A stretch of 64,000 nt of DNA from Aristolochia californica (taxonomy: Eukaryota; Streptophyta; Magnoliopsida; Piperales; Aristolochiaceae), in NCBI GenBank assembly GCA_029961685.1, contig JARWKL010000008.1, forward strand, positions 19,687,981-19,751,980, in the 5' to 3' direction. Every line of letters starts with the position of its first letter. Within the stretch, counting starts at the first letter, position 1. The position numbers and the translations under genes were made by a program. Positions 13,901 to 28,300 of the stretch are shown piece by piece. The notes beneath the pieces are model-generated. The model made no database searches, was not told the origin of the DNA, and saw nothing but the letters and a program-made list of their open reading frames with translations.

Positions 13901-16900
13901 AACCCTAGGTACTCTGAATTTTATAAGAAAGAGATTTTTCTACACATGTTTTAAAAAATGGATATGCATTCTTGAAACATGTTAAAGATGCAAATGGCCT
14001 ATGGTTCCAAACGTTTTAGAGAGAATAACATTAAATTCTTAAGTGAACGTGTGGTGGGATATTTACCCGAGTCAAACAAGCCATTATTTTGTCCATTTAC
14101 AAAAAGCTAACCTAACGATCATAGATGATTGTAACAGGCTATATTTTGTATGGAATGACTTATGGATTGGGAGTCAACAGTCAGATAAAAATCACCCGTC
14201 TCCCCCTTTTCTCGATGATTGCAGAACATGATATATAAAAACTAATAAGAGTTTACAGTCCCTAAAAATTAAAGAAACTTTTTGGAATTATGTCTCTCTC
14301 AATTTGTGCATTGTGAATTTCAATTTAGATGTATACTTTATTTTTACATCAAAACTTGAGTTTTCACTTTTCCTAGATCTCGCAAACAAAAAAAAAAAAA
14401 AAGACAATAGGCAAATAGATCACTACAAAATGAAAATTTCAGAGTTTATGTACGGAAGAATTTAAAGCAATAAACTAATGTAAGTAAAGAAAATTTATTC
14501 ACACACCACAAATTAACACAAAAGTTATGTTATCCAAGTTTGGGAAATTCCACTAGTTCAACCCTTATAGCTCCGAATTTTATAAGAAATATATTTTTCT
14601 ACACATGTTTTAAAAAATGGATATGCATGCTTGAAACATGTTCAAGATGAAAATGACCTATGGATCCAAACCTTTTAAAGAGAATAACATGAAATTCTCA
14701 AGTGAACGTGTGGTGGGATATTTACCCGAGTCAAACAAACCATTAGTTTGCCCATTTACGAAAAGCTGACCTAACAATCATAGATGATTGTAAAGTGATT
14801 TATCATGTGTAACGGGCTATATTTTTGTAAGTAATGACTTATGGATTTGGAGTCAACACTCAGTTAAAAATCCCCCGCCTCCCCCTTTTCCAAGACAATT
14901 GCAAAACCTGCTATATAAAAAAAAAAAGAGTTTACAATCCAAAAAATTTATGAATACTTTTTGGAATTATCTCCCTATACATTTCTGCATTGTGAATTTC
15001 CCTTTTAGATGTATATTTTTTTCTTAAATCAAAACTTGAGTTTTCACTTTCCCTTCATCTCGCAAACAAAAAAAAAATATACAAGGCAAATAGATCTCAA
15101 CAAAATGAAAATTTTAGAGTTTAAGTATGGAAGAGTTTAAAGCAATAAACAAATGTAAGTAAAAAAAATTTATTCACACACCACAAATGAACACAAAAAT
15201 TATGTTATCCAAGTTTTGGAAATTCCACTTGTTCAACCATAATAGCTCGGAATTTATACGAAAGTTATTCTTCTACACATGGTTTAAAAAATGGATATGC
15301 ATGCTTGAAACATATTAAAGATGCAAATGACCTATGGATCCAAACCTTTTAAAGAGAATAACATTAAATTCTCAAGTGAATGTGCGGTGGGCTATTTACC
15401 CGAGTCAAACAAGCCATTGTTTTGCCCATTTACAAAAAGCAGACCTAACAATCATAGATGATTGTAAAGTGATTTATTATGCGTAACGGGCTATATTTTT
15501 GTAAGGAATGACATATGCATTGGGAATCAACACTCAGTTAAAATTCCCTCGCCTCCCCCTTTTCCCGACAATTCCAGAATATGATATATAAAAACTAAAA
15601 AGAGTTTATAATCCCTAAAAATTACTGACACTTTTTGGAATTATATCTCTTCTCATTTGTGCATTGTGCATTTCCATTTTAGATCTTTACTTTTTTCTTA
15701 AACCAAAATTTGAGTTTTCTCTTTTCCTTAATCTCGCAAAAAAAAAAAAAAGATAAAAGGTAAATACATCACAACAAGATGAAAATTTTAGAGTTTTTGT
15801 ATAGAAATAATTTAAAGCAATAAACAAATGTTAGCAAAGAAAATTTATTCGCACACCACAAATGAACAATAAAATTTTGTTATCCAAGTTTGGGTAATTC
15901 TACAAGTTCAACAATAATAGCTCGGATTTTTATAAGAGAGATTTTTCTACATATGTTTTAAAAAATGGATATGCATGCCTGAAACATGATAAAGATGCAA
16001 ATGACCTATGGATCCAAACCTTTTAAAGAGAATAACATTAAATTCTCAAGTGAACGTGTGGTGGGATATTTACCTGAGTCAAACAAGCCATTATTTTGCC
16101 CATTTACAAATAGTTGACGTAACGATCATAGATGATTGTAAAGTAATTTATCATGCGTAACAGGCTATATTTTTGTTAGGAATGACTTATGGATTGGGAG
16201 TCAACACTCAGTTAAAAATGCCCCGCCACCCCATTTTCTCGACAATAGCAGAACCTGATATATAAAAACTAAAAAGAGTTTGCAATTCCTAAAAATTACA
16301 GGCGCTTTTTGGAATTATCTCCCTCTACATTTGTGCATTCTACATTTCCATTTTAGATGTATACTTTTTTCTTCAATCAAAACTTGAGTTTTCACTTTCC
16401 CTTCATCTCGTAAACAAAAAAAAAGAGATAAAAGGCAATTAAATCACATCAAAATGAAAGTTTTAGAGTTCATGTATGGAGAGAACTTAAAGAAATCAAC
16501 AAATGTAAGAAAAGAAAATTTATTCACAAACCACAAATTAACACAAAAGTCTTGTTATCCAAGTTTGGGTAATTCCACTAGTTCAACCCAAATTATTCGG
16601 AATTTTATAAGAAATAGATTTTTCTACACATGTTTTAAAAAGTAGATATGCACACTTGAAACATGTTGAAGATGCAAATGACCTATGGATCCAAACCTTT
16701 TAAAGAGAATAACATTAAATTCTCTAGTGACCGTGCGGTGGGATATTTTCCCGAGGCAAACAACCCATTATTTTTCCCATTTACAAAAAGCTGACCTAAC
16801 AATCAGCGTAACGGGTTATATTTTTGTAAGGAATGACTTATGGATTGGGAGTCAACACTGAGTTAAAAGTCCCCCGCCTCCCCCTTTTCCTGGTGACTGC

Positions 16901-19900
16901 AAAACCTGATATATAAAAACTGAAAAATGTTTAAAATCGCTAAATATTACAGACACTTTTTGGAATTATCTCTCTCTACACTTGTTCATTGTGCATTTAC
17001 ATTTTAGATTTATTCCTTTTTCTTAAATCAAAACTTGAGTTTTCACTTTCGCTTCATCTCGGAAACAAAAAAAAGAGATAAAAGGCAAAAAAGATCATAA
17101 CAAACTGAAAATTTTAGAGTTTATGTGTGGAAAGAATTTAAAGCAATAAAGAAATCTAAGTACAGAAAATTTATGCAAACACCACAAATGAACATAAAAG
17201 TTTTGTTATCCAAGTTTGGGAAATTTCACTACCCTAATTGCTCGGAATATTATAAGAAAGAGATTTTTCTACACATGTTTAAAAACTGGATATGCATGTT
17301 TGAAACATGTTAAAGATGCAAATGACCTATGGATCCAAACCTTTTATAGAGAATAACATTAAAATCTCAAGTGAATGTACGGTGGGATATTTACTCGAGT
17401 CAAACAAGCAATTATTTGGCCCATTTACAAAAAGCTCACCTAACGATTATAGATGATTGTAAAGTGATTTATCATGAGTAATGGGCTATATTTTTGTAAG
17501 GAATGATTTATGAATTTGGAGTCAAAACTCTGTTCAAAATCCCCGCCTCCCCCATTTCCCGACGATTATAAAACCTGATATATATTAATACTTAAAAGTG
17601 TTTTCAATCCCTAAAAATTACAGTCACTTTTTGGAATTATCTCTCTCTACATTTGTACATTCTACATTTCCATTTTAGATGTATAATAGTTTCTTAAATC
17701 AAAACTTGAGTTTTCACTTTCCCATCGTCTCGTAAACATAAAATAGAGATAAAAGGCAATTAGATCACATAAAAATAGAAATATTAGAGTTTATGTATGG
17801 AAAGAATTCAAAGAAATAAGAAAACATAAGTAATTAAAATTTATTCACACACCATAAATAAACACAAAACTTTACCTATCCCAGTTAGGGAAATTCCACT
17901 AGTTCAACCCTAATAGCTCGGAATTTTCAAAGAAAGAGATTTTTCTACACAAGTTTTAAAAAATGGATTTGCATGATTGAAACATGTTAAAGATGTGAAT
18001 GGCCTGTCGATCCAAACCTTTTAAAGAGAATAACATTAAATTCTCAAGTGAACGTGTGGTGGGATATTGACGCGAGTCAAACAGTCATTATTATGCCCAT
18101 TTACAAAAAGCTGACCTAATAATTATAGATGATTGTAATGTGATTAATCAAGTGTAACGTTCTATATTTTTGTAAGAAATGACTTATAGATTGGGAGTAA
18201 ACACTCAGTTAAAAATCCCGCACCTCCCCCTTTTCCCAAAGATTGCAGAACCTGATATATTAAGACTAAAAAGAGTTTACAATCCCTAAAAATTACAAAC
18301 ACTTTTTGGTATTATCTCTCTCAACATTTGTGCATTGTGCATTTCCATTTTACATGTATACTTTTTTCTTAAATCAAAACTTAAGTTTTCACTTTCCCTT
18401 CATCTCGTAAACAAAAAAAAGAGATAAAAGGCAAATTGATCACAACAGACTAAAAGTTTTAGAGTTTATCTTTGGAAATAATTTAAAGCAAGGAACAAAT
18501 GTAAGTACAAAAAATTTATTCTCACGCCACAAATGAACACCAAAAGTTTGTTATCCAAGTTTGAGAAATTCCACTAGTTCTACACTAATAGCTCGGAATT
18601 TTTAAAAAAAGAGGTTTTTCTACAAATGTTTTAAAAAATGGATATGTAAGCTTGAAACATGTTAAAGATTTAAATGATCTATGGATCCAAATCTTTCAAA
18701 GAGAATAACATTAAATTATCAAGTGAACATACGGTGGGATATTTTTCAGAGTAAAACAAGCCATTATTTTGTCCATTTACAAAAAGCTGACCTAACGATT
18801 ATAGGTGATTGAATAGTGATTTATCATGCACAACGGGCTATTTTTGTTAAGAATGACTTATGGATTGGGAGTCAACACTCAGTTAAAAATCCCCTGACTC
18901 CCTCTTTTCCCTACGATTGCAGAACCTGATATATAAAAACTTAAAAGAGTTTACGGTCCCTAAAAATTACAGACACTTTTTGGAATTATCTCTCTCTACA
19001 TTTTTCCATTGTGCATTTCCATTTTTTATGTATACTTTTTTCTTAAATCAAAACTTGAGTTTTAACTTTCCCTTCATCTCGTAAACAAAAAAAATAGATA
19101 AAAGGCAAATAGATCACAACAAACTGAAAATTTTAGAGTTTATGTATGGAAAGAATTTAAATCAATAAACAAATGTAAGTAAAGAAAATTTATTCACACA
19201 CCACAAATGAACACAAAAGTTTCGTTATCCAAGTTTGGGAAATTCCACTTGTTCAACCCTAATAGCTTGGAATTTTATAAGAAAGAGATTTTTCTACACA
19301 TGTTTTAAAAATTGGATATGCATGCTTGAAACATGTTAAAGATGCAAATGACCTATGGATCCAAACCTTTTAAAGAGAATAACATTAAATTCTCAAGTGA
19401 ACGTGCAGGGGGTTATTTACCCGAGTCAAACAAGCCATTATTTAGCCATTTACAAAGAGTTGACCTAACGATCATAGATTATTGTATAGTGATTTATCAT
19501 GTGTAATGGGATATATTTTTGTATGGAATGACTTATGGATTGGGAGTTAACACTCAGTTAAAAATCCTCCGCCTCCCCCTTTTCCTGTCGATTGCAGAAC
19601 CTGATATATAAAAACTAAAAAGAGTTTACAATCCCTAAAAATTACTGTCACTTTTTGGAATTATCTCTCACTACATTTGTGCATTGTGAATTTCAATTTT
19701 AAACGTATACTCTGTTCTTAACTAAAAACTTGAGTTTTCACTTCCCTTTCATCTCGTAAACAAAAAAAAGAGATAAAAGGCAAATAGATCATAACAAAAT
19801 GAAAATTTTAGATTTTATGTACAGAAACAATTTAAAGCAATAAACAAATGTAAGTAAGGAAAATTTATTCTCATCCCACAAATGAACACAAAAGTTTTGT

Positions 19901-21421
19901 TATCCAGGTTTTGGTAATTCCACTAGTTAAACCCAAATAGCTCGGAATTTTATAAGAAAGACATTTATCTACATATGTTTTAAAAAATGGATATGCATGC
20001 TTGAAACATGTTAAAGATGCAAATGACCTATGGATCCAAATCTTTTAAAGAGAATAACATTAAATTTTCAAGAGAACGTGTGGTAGGATATTTATGCGAG
20101 TCAAACAAGCCATTATTTTGCCCATTTACAAAAACCTGACCTAACGATCATACATGATTGTAAAGTGATTTATCATGCATAACGGGCTATATTTTTGTAA
20201 GGAATGACTTATGGATTGGGTGTCAACACTCAGTTAAAAATCCCCTGCCTCCCCCTCTTCCCGACTATTGATGTACCTGATATATAAAAACTAAAAAGAG
20301 CTTACAATCCCTAAAAATTACAAACACTTTTTGGAATTATCTCTCTCCCAATTTGTGCATTGTGCATTTCCATTTTAGATGTATACTTTTTTCTTAAATA
20401 AAAACTTGAGTTTTCACTTTCCCTTCATCTCGTAAAGAAAAAAAAGAGATAAAAGGCAAATACAACACAAAAAATGAAAATTTTAGAGTTTTTGTATGGA
20501 AAGAATTTAAAGTAATGAACAAAGTTAAGAAAATAAAATTTATTCACACACCACAAATGAACACAAAAATTTTGCTATCCAAGTTTCGGTAATTCTACTA
20601 ATTCGACCCTAATAGCTGGGAATTTTATAACGAAGAGATTTTTCTACACATGTTCTAAAAAATAGATATGCCTGCTTGAAACATGTTAAAGATACAAAGG
20701 ACCTATGGATCCAAACCTTTTAAAGATAATAAAATTAAATTCTCAAGTGAACGTGCGGTGGGATATTTACCCGAGTCAAACAAGCCATTATTTTACCCAT
20801 TACCTAAAGCTGACCTAACAATAATAGATGATTGTAAAGTTATTTATCATGCGTAACAGGCTATATTTTTGGAACGAATGACTTATGGATTGGGAGTCAA
20901 CACTCAGTTAAAAATCCCCCGCCACCCCCTTTTCCCAACGATTGCAGAACCGGATATATAAAAACTAAAATGCGTTTACAATCCCTAAAAATTACTGGCA
21001 CTTTTTTGAATTATCTCTCTCTATATTTGTGCATTCTACAGTTCCATTTTAGATTGATACTTTTTTCTTAAGTCAAAACTTGAGTTTTCACTTTCCCTTC
21101 ATCTCGTAAACATAAAAAAGAGATAAAAGGCAAATGGATCACATCAAAATGAAAGTTTTAGAGTTTATGAATGGAAAGAATTTGAATCATTGAACAAATT
21201 TAATAAATTAAAATTTATTCACAAACCACAAATGAACACAAAAGTCTTGTTATCCTAGTTTGGATGATTCCCCTAGAGCAACCCTAATAGCTTGGAATTT
21301 TATAAAAAAGAGATTTTTCTACACATGTTTTAAAAAATAGATATGCCTACTTGAAACATGTTAAAGATGCAAATTACCTAAGGATCGAAAACTTTTAAAG
21401 AGAATAAAATTAAATTCTCAA
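13901..21421 (+). repeat. Mosaic block of 11 units without internal HOR
   Basis: Unit starts are 14043, 14702, 15376, 16050, 16727 (S), 17371, 18048, 18723, 19397, 20072 and 20747. The unit at 14043 has lost about 18 bp within the L-specific segment (atgattgtaacaggc). Several units have best relatives elsewhere: 18048 resembles 7980 (both tatattaagac after the C tract), 18723 resembles 8653 (ttttcagagt, attataggtgattg), 19397 carries the cattttaaacgtatac variant seen at 3266 and 11344, and 20747 resembles 4702 (tacccattacctaaagctga). The block therefore looks like a shuffled and more diverged version of material in the long duplication. Apart from satellite units, nothing is visible here. Confidence 0.8.
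14774..14791. other. 18-bp palindrome specific to L units (perfect example)
   Basis: ACAATCAT-AG-ATGATTGT has two perfect 8-bp arms around a 2-bp centre. Most L units carry the same element with one G in the left arm (ACGATCAT), for example 54814-54831. S units keep only the left arm, because their 26-bp gap starts inside the element. A dyad of this size is typical of a binding site for a dimeric protein, but no known recognition sequence is matched, so a role is inference. Confidence 0.7.
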
Positions 21422-24400
21422 GTGAACGTGCGGTGGGATATTTTCCCGAGTCAAACAATCCATTATTTTTCCGATTTACAAAAAGTTTACCTAACGATCA
21501 GCGTAACGGACTATATTTTTGTAAGGAATGACTTATGGATTGGGAGTCAACACTCAGTTAAAAATCCCCCGCCTCCCCCTTTTCCCGACAATTACAGAAC
21601 CTGATATATAAAAACTGAAAAGCGTGTACAATCCGTTAAAAACTACGGACAATTTTTGGAATTATCTTTCTCTATATTTGTGCATTGTGCATTTCCATTT
21701 TAGATGTATACTTGTTTCTTAAATAAAAACTTGCGTTTTCATTTTCACCGCATCTCGTAAACAAAAAAAAGAGATAAAAGGCAAGTAGTGCACAACAAAA
21801 TGAAAATTTTAGAGTTTATGTATGGAAAGAATTTAAAGCAATGAATAAATGTAAGAGAATAAAATTTATTCACACACCACAAATGAACACAAAAGTTTTG
21901 CTATCCAAGTTTCGGTAATTCCACTAGTTCCACCCTAATAGCTCGGAATTTTATAAGAAAGAGATTTTTCTACACATGTTTTAAAAAATAGATATGCCTG
22001 CTAGAAACATGTTAAAGATACAAATGACCTATGGATCCAAACCTTTCAAAGAGAATAAAATTAAATTCCCAAGAGAACGTGTGGTGGGATAGTTACCCGA
22101 GTCAAACCTGCGATTATTTTACCCATTTACCTAAAGCTAACCTAACAATCATAGATGATTGTAAAGTGATTTATCATGCGTAACAGGCTATATTTTTGGA
22201 AGGAATGACTTATGGATAGGGAGTCAACACTCAGTTAAAAATCCCCCGCCACCCCCTTTTCCCGACGATTGTTGAACCTGATATATAAAAACTAAAAAGA
22301 GTTTACAATCCCTAAAAATTACTGGCACTTTTTGGAATTATCTTTCTCTACATTTGTGCATTCTACATTTCCATTTTTGATTGATGGATTTTTCTTAAAT
22401 CAAAAATTGAGTTTTTACTTTCCCTTAATCTTGTAAACATAAAAAAGAGATAAAAGGCAAATACATCACAACAAAAAGAAAGTTTTAGATTTTGATGTGT
22501 GGAAAGAATTTGAAGCAATGAACAAATGTAATAAACTTAAATTTATTCACAAACCATAAATTAACACAGATGTCTTGTTATCCAAGTTTGGGTAATTCCA
22601 CTAATTCAACCCTAATAGCTCGGATTTTTATAAGAAAGAGAATTTTTTACAAATGTTTTAAAAAGTAGATATGCACGCTTGAATCATGTTAAAGATGAAA
22701 ATAACCTATGGATCCAAACCTTTTAAAGAGAATAACATTAAATTCTCAAGTGAACGTGCGGTGGGATATTTTCCCCAGTCAAACAAGCCATTATTTTGCC
22801 CATTTACAAAAAGCTGACCTAACGATCAGTGTACCGGGCTATATTTTTGTAAGGAATCACTTTTGGATTGGGAGTCAACACTCAGTTTAAAATCCCCCGC
22901 CTCCCCCTTTTCCTGACGATTGCAGAACCTGATATATAAAAACTGAAAAGCGATTACAATCCCTAAAAATTACAGACACTTTTAAGAATTATCTCTCTCT
23001 ACATTTGTGCATTGTGAATTTCCATTTTAGATGTATACTTTTATTTTAAATGAAAACTTGAGTTTTCACTTTCCCTTCATCTCGAAAACAAAAAAAAAAG
23101 AGATAAAAGGCAAAAAGATCAGAACAAATTGAAAATTTTAGAGTTTATTTATGGAAAGAATTTAAAGCAATAAACAAATGTAAGTAAAGAAAATTTTTTT
23201 AGACGACACAAATGACAAAAAAGTTTTGTTATCCAAGTTTGGGAAATTCCACTAGTACTACCCCAATTGCTCGGAATTTTATAAGAGAGATTTTTCTACA
23301 CATGTTTTAAAAAATGGATATGCATTCTTGATACATGTTAAAGATGGAAATGACCTATGGATCCAAACCTTTTATAGAGAATAACATTAAAATCCCAAGT
23401 GAACGTGCGGAGGGATATTTACTCGAGTCAAACAAGCTATTATTTTGCCCATTTACAAAAAGCTGACCTAACGATCATAGATGATTGTAAAGTGATTTAT
23501 CATGCGTAACGAGCAATAGTTTTGTAAGAAATGACTTATGGATTGCGAGTCAACACTTAGTTAAAAATTCCCTCCTCCCCCTTTTCTCGACGATTGCAAA
23601 ACATGATATATAAAAACTAAAAAAAATTTACAATCCCTAAAAATTAAAAACATTTCAGGAATTATCTCTCCCTATATGTGTACATTGTGCATTTCCATTT
23701 TAGATGTATGCTTTTTCTTAAATCAAAACTTGAGTTTTTAATTCCCTTTTTCTCTTAAACATAAAAAAGAGATAAAAGGCAAAGACATTTCTTCAAAAAT
23801 AAAGTTTTAGAGTTTATGTATGGAAAGAATTTAAGGCTATGAACAAATGTAAGAAAAGAAAATTTATTCACAAATCACAAATTAACACAAAAGTCTTGTT
23901 ATCCAAGTTTGGGTAATTCCACTAGTTCAACCCTAATAGCATTGGAATTTTATTAGAAAGAGATTTTTATACACATGTTTTAAAAAATAGATATGCCCGT
24001 TTGAAACATGTTAAAGATGAAAATGACCTAAGGATCCATACCTTTTAAAGAGAATCACATTAAATTCTCAAGTGAACGTGCGGTGGGATATTTTCTCGAG
24101 TCAAGCAAGCTATTATTTTGCCCATTTACAAAAAGTTGACCTAACGATCAGTGTAACGGGCTATATTTTCGTAAGGAATGACTTATCGATTGGGAGTCAA
24201 CACTCAGTTAAAAATCCCCCGCCTCCCCCTTTTCCTGATGATTGCAGAACCTTATATATAAAAACTGAAAAGTGTTTACAAACCCTAAAATTTACGAACA
24301 CTTTTTGGAATTATCTCTCTCTACATTTGTGCATTGTGCATTTGCATTTTAGATGCATACTTTTATGTTAAATCAAAACTTGAGTTTTCACTTTCCCTTC

Positions 24401-25341
24401 ATCACGTAAACAAAAAAAAGAGATAAAAGGCAAAAAGATCAGAACAAACTGAAAATGTTAGAGTTTATGTATGGAAAGAATTTAAAGCAATAAAAAAATG
24501 TAATTAAGGAAAATTTAGTCACACACCACAAATGAAAACAAAAGTTTCGTTATCCATGTTTGGGAAATTCCACTAGTTCAACCCTAATTTCTCGGAATTT
24601 TATAAGAAAAAGATTTTTCCACACATGTTTTAAAAAATGGATATGCTTGATACATGTTAAAGATGCAAATGACCTATGGATCCAAAACCTATTATAGAGA
24701 ACAAACTATTATTTTTCCATTTACAAAAAGCTTACCTAACGATCATAGATTATTGTAAAGTGATTTAACATGCGTAACTAACTATATTTTTGTAAGGGAT
24801 GACATATGGATTGCGAGTCAACACGCAGTTAAAAATTCCCCACCTCCCCCTTTTCTCGGCGATTGCAGAACCTGATATAAAAAAACTAAAAAAATTTTAA
24901 AATTACTAAAAATTATAAACACTTTCTAGAATTATCTCTCTCTATATTTGTTCATTGTAATTTCCCGTTTAGATGTATACTTTTTTCTCAAATCAAAACT
25001 TCAGTTTTCATTTTCCCTTCATCTCGTAAACATCAAAAAGAGATAAAAGGCAAAGAGATCACTTCAAAATGAAATTTTTAGAGTTTATGTATGGAAAGAA
25101 TTTAAAGCAATGAAAAAATGTAAGAAAAGTAAATTTATTCACAAACCACAATTTAATACAAAAGTTTTGCTATCCAAGTTTGGGTAATTCCACTAGTTCA
25201 ACCCTAATAGCTCGGAATTTTATAAGAATGAGATTTGTCTACACATGTTTTAAAAAATAGATATGCCTGCTTGAAACATGTTAAAGATACAAATTACCTA
25301 AGGATCAAAACCTTTTAAAAAGAATAACATTAAATTCTCAA
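21422..25341 (+). repeat. 6-unit HOR, copy 1 (3,920 bp)
   Basis: Units start at 21422 (S), 22073 (L), 22750 (S), 23399 (L) and 24072 (S), with a sixth, truncated L unit beginning at about 24700. S and L classes alternate strictly. Each unit is much closer to its partner one HOR away than to its neighbours: the start of every unit recurs in the next copy at an offset of 3920-3927 bp, and sampled lines agree at roughly 97%. Diagnostic marks include acaatccattattttt at the first S unit, acctgcgattattttac at the first L unit, and tcaagcaagctattatt at the third S unit. Confidence 0.92.
24695..24710. other. 54-bp deletion junction over a unit start (HOR copy 1)
   Basis: At ttatagagaacaaactatt the sequence runs from the end of one unit directly into aacaagctattattttt of the next. 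The bases that normally carry the start landmark are missing. The distance between flanking starts (24072 to 25342, 1,270 bp) is 54 bp short of one S plus one L unit. Confidence 0.88.
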
Positions 25342-28300
25342 GTGAACGTGCGGTGGGATATTTTCCCAAGTCAAACAATCCATTATTTTGCCGATTTACA
25401 AAAAGTTTACCTAACGATCAGTGTAACGGACTATATTTTTGTAAGGAATGACTTATGGATTGGGAGTCAACACTCAGTTAAAAATCCCCCGCCTCCCCCT
25501 TTTCCTGACAATTACAGAACCTGATATATAAAAACTGAAAAAGCGTGTACAATCCGTTAAAAACTACGGACAATTTTTGGAACTATCTCTCTCTATATTT
25601 GTGCATTGTGCATTTCCATTTTAGATGTATACCTGTATCTTAAATAAGAACTTGCGTTTTCACTTTTCCCGCATCTCGTAAACAAAAAAAAGAGATAAAA
25701 GGCAAGTAGCGCACAACAAAATGAAAATTTTAAAGTTGATGTATGGAAAGAATTTAAAGCAATAAATAAATGTAAGAAAATAAAATTTATTCACACCCCA
25801 CAAATGAACACAAAAGTTTTGCTATCCAAGTTTCGGTAATTCCACTAGTTCCACCCTAATAGCTCGGAATTTTATAAGAAAGAGATTTTTCTACACATGT
25901 TTTAAAAAATAGATATGCCTGCTAGAAACATGTTAAAGATACAAATGACCTATGGATCCAAACCTTTTAAAGAGAATAAAATTAAATTCCCAAGAGAACG
26001 TGCGGTGGGATAGTTACCCAAGTCAAACCTGCGATTATTTTACCCATTTACCTAAAGCTGACCTAACGATCATAGATAATTGTAAAGTGATTTATCATGC
26101 GTAACAGGCTATATTTTTTGAAGGAATGACTTATGGATAGGGAGTCAACACTCAGTTAAAAATTCCCCGCCACCCCCTTTTCCCGACGATTGCAGAACCT
26201 GATATATAAAAACTAAAAAGAGTTTACAATCCCTAAAAATTACAGGCACTTTTTGGAATTATCTTTCTCTACATTTGTGCATTCTACATTTCCATTTTTG
26301 ATTGATGGATTTTTCTTCAATCAAAACTTGAGTTTTCACTTTCCCTTCATCTCGTAAACATAAAAAAAGAGATTAAAGGCAAATACATCACAACAAAATG
26401 AAAGTTTTAGATTTTGATGTGTGGAAAGAATTTGAAGCAATGAACAAATGTAATAAAAGTAAATTTATTCACAAACCATAAAATAACACAGATGTCTTGT
26501 TATCCAAGTTTGGGTAATTCCACTAATTCAACCCTAATAGCTCGAATTTTTATAAGAAAGAGAATTTTTTACACATGTTTTAAAAAGTAGATATGCACGC
26601 TTGAATCATGTTAAAGATGAAAATGACCTATGGATCCAAGTCTTTTAAAGAGAATAACATTAAATTCTCAAGTGAACGTGCGGTGGGATATTTTCCCGAG
26701 TCAAACAAGCCATTATTTTGCCCATTTACAAAAAGCTGACCTAACGATCAGTGTACCGGGCTATATTTTTGTAAGGATTCACTTTTGGATTGGGAGTCAA
26801 TACTCAGTTTAAAATCCCCCGCCTCCCCCTTTTCCTGACGATTGCAGAACCTGATATATAAAAACCGAAAAGTGATTACAATCCCTAAAAATTACGGACA
26901 CTTTTAAGAATTATCTCTCTCTACATTTGTGCATTGTGCATTTCCATTTTAGATGTATACTTTTATTTTGAATCAAAACTTGAGTTTTCACTTTCCCTTC
27001 ATCTCGAAAACAAAAAAAAAAGAGATAAAAGACAAAAAGATCAGAACAAATTGAAAATTTTAGAGTTTATTTATGGAAATAATTTAAAGCAATAAACAAA
27101 TGTAAGTAAAGAAAATTTTTTTAGACACTACAAATGAACAAAAAAGTTTTGTTATCCAAGTTTGGGAAATTCCACTAGTTCAACTCCAATTGCTCGGAAT
27201 TTTATAACAAAGAGATTTTTCTGCACATGTTTTAAAAAATGGATATGCATGCTTGATACATGTTAAAGATGGAAATGACCTATGGATCCAAACCTTTTAT
27301 GGAGAATAACATTAAAATCCCAAGTGAACGTGCGGTGGGATATTTACTCGAGTCAAACAAGCTATTATTTTGCCCATTCACAAAAAGCTGACCTAACGAT
27401 CATAGATGATTGTAAAGTGATTTATCATGCATAACGGGCAATAGTTATGTAAGAAATGACTTATGGATTGCAAGTCAACACTTAGTTAAAAATTCCCCCC
27501 TCCCCCTTTTCTCGACGATTGCAAAACATGATATATAAAAACTAAAAAAAAATTACAATCCCTAAAAATTAAAAACATTTCAGGAATTATCTCTCCCTAT
27601 ATGTGTACATTGTGCATTTCCATTTTAGATGTATGCTTTTTCTTAAATTAAAACTTGGAGTTTTCACTTTCCCTTCATCTCGTAAACATAAAAAAGAGAT
27701 AAAAGGCAAAGACATGACTTCAAAATTAAAGTTTTAGAGTTTATGTATGGAAAGAATTTAAGGCAATGAACAAATGTAAGAAAATAAAATTTATTCACAA
27801 ATCACAAATTAACACAAAAGTCTTGTTATCCAAGTTTGGGTAATTCCACTAGTTCAACCCAAATAGCATTCGAATTTTATTAGAAAGATATTTTTAAACA
27901 CATGTTTTAAAAAATAGATATGCCCACTTGAAACATGTTGAAGATGCAAATGACCTAAGGATCCAAACCTTTTAAAGAGAATCACCTTAAATTCTCAAGT
28001 GAACGTGCGGTGGGATATTTTCCCGAGTCAAGCAAGCTATTATTTTGCCCATTTACAAAAAGTTGACCTAACGATCAGCGTAACGGGCTATATTTTCGTA
28101 AGGAATGACTTATGGATTGGGAGTCAACACTCAGTTAAAAATCCCCCGCCTCCCCCTTTTCCTGACGATTGCAGAACCTTATATATAAAAACTGAAAAGT
28201 GTTTACAATCCCTAAAATTTACGGACACTTTTTGGAACTATCTCTCTCTACATTTGTGCATTGTGCATTTCCATTTTAGATGTATACTTTTATCTTAAAT

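Noticed and set aside
16454..16645. 63-codon ATG frame reading through the gttttagagttcatgtatgg segment
   Set aside because: Equivalent positions in neighbouring units carry stops or frameshifts with no sign of coding constraint, and there are no splice or promoter signals specific to it.
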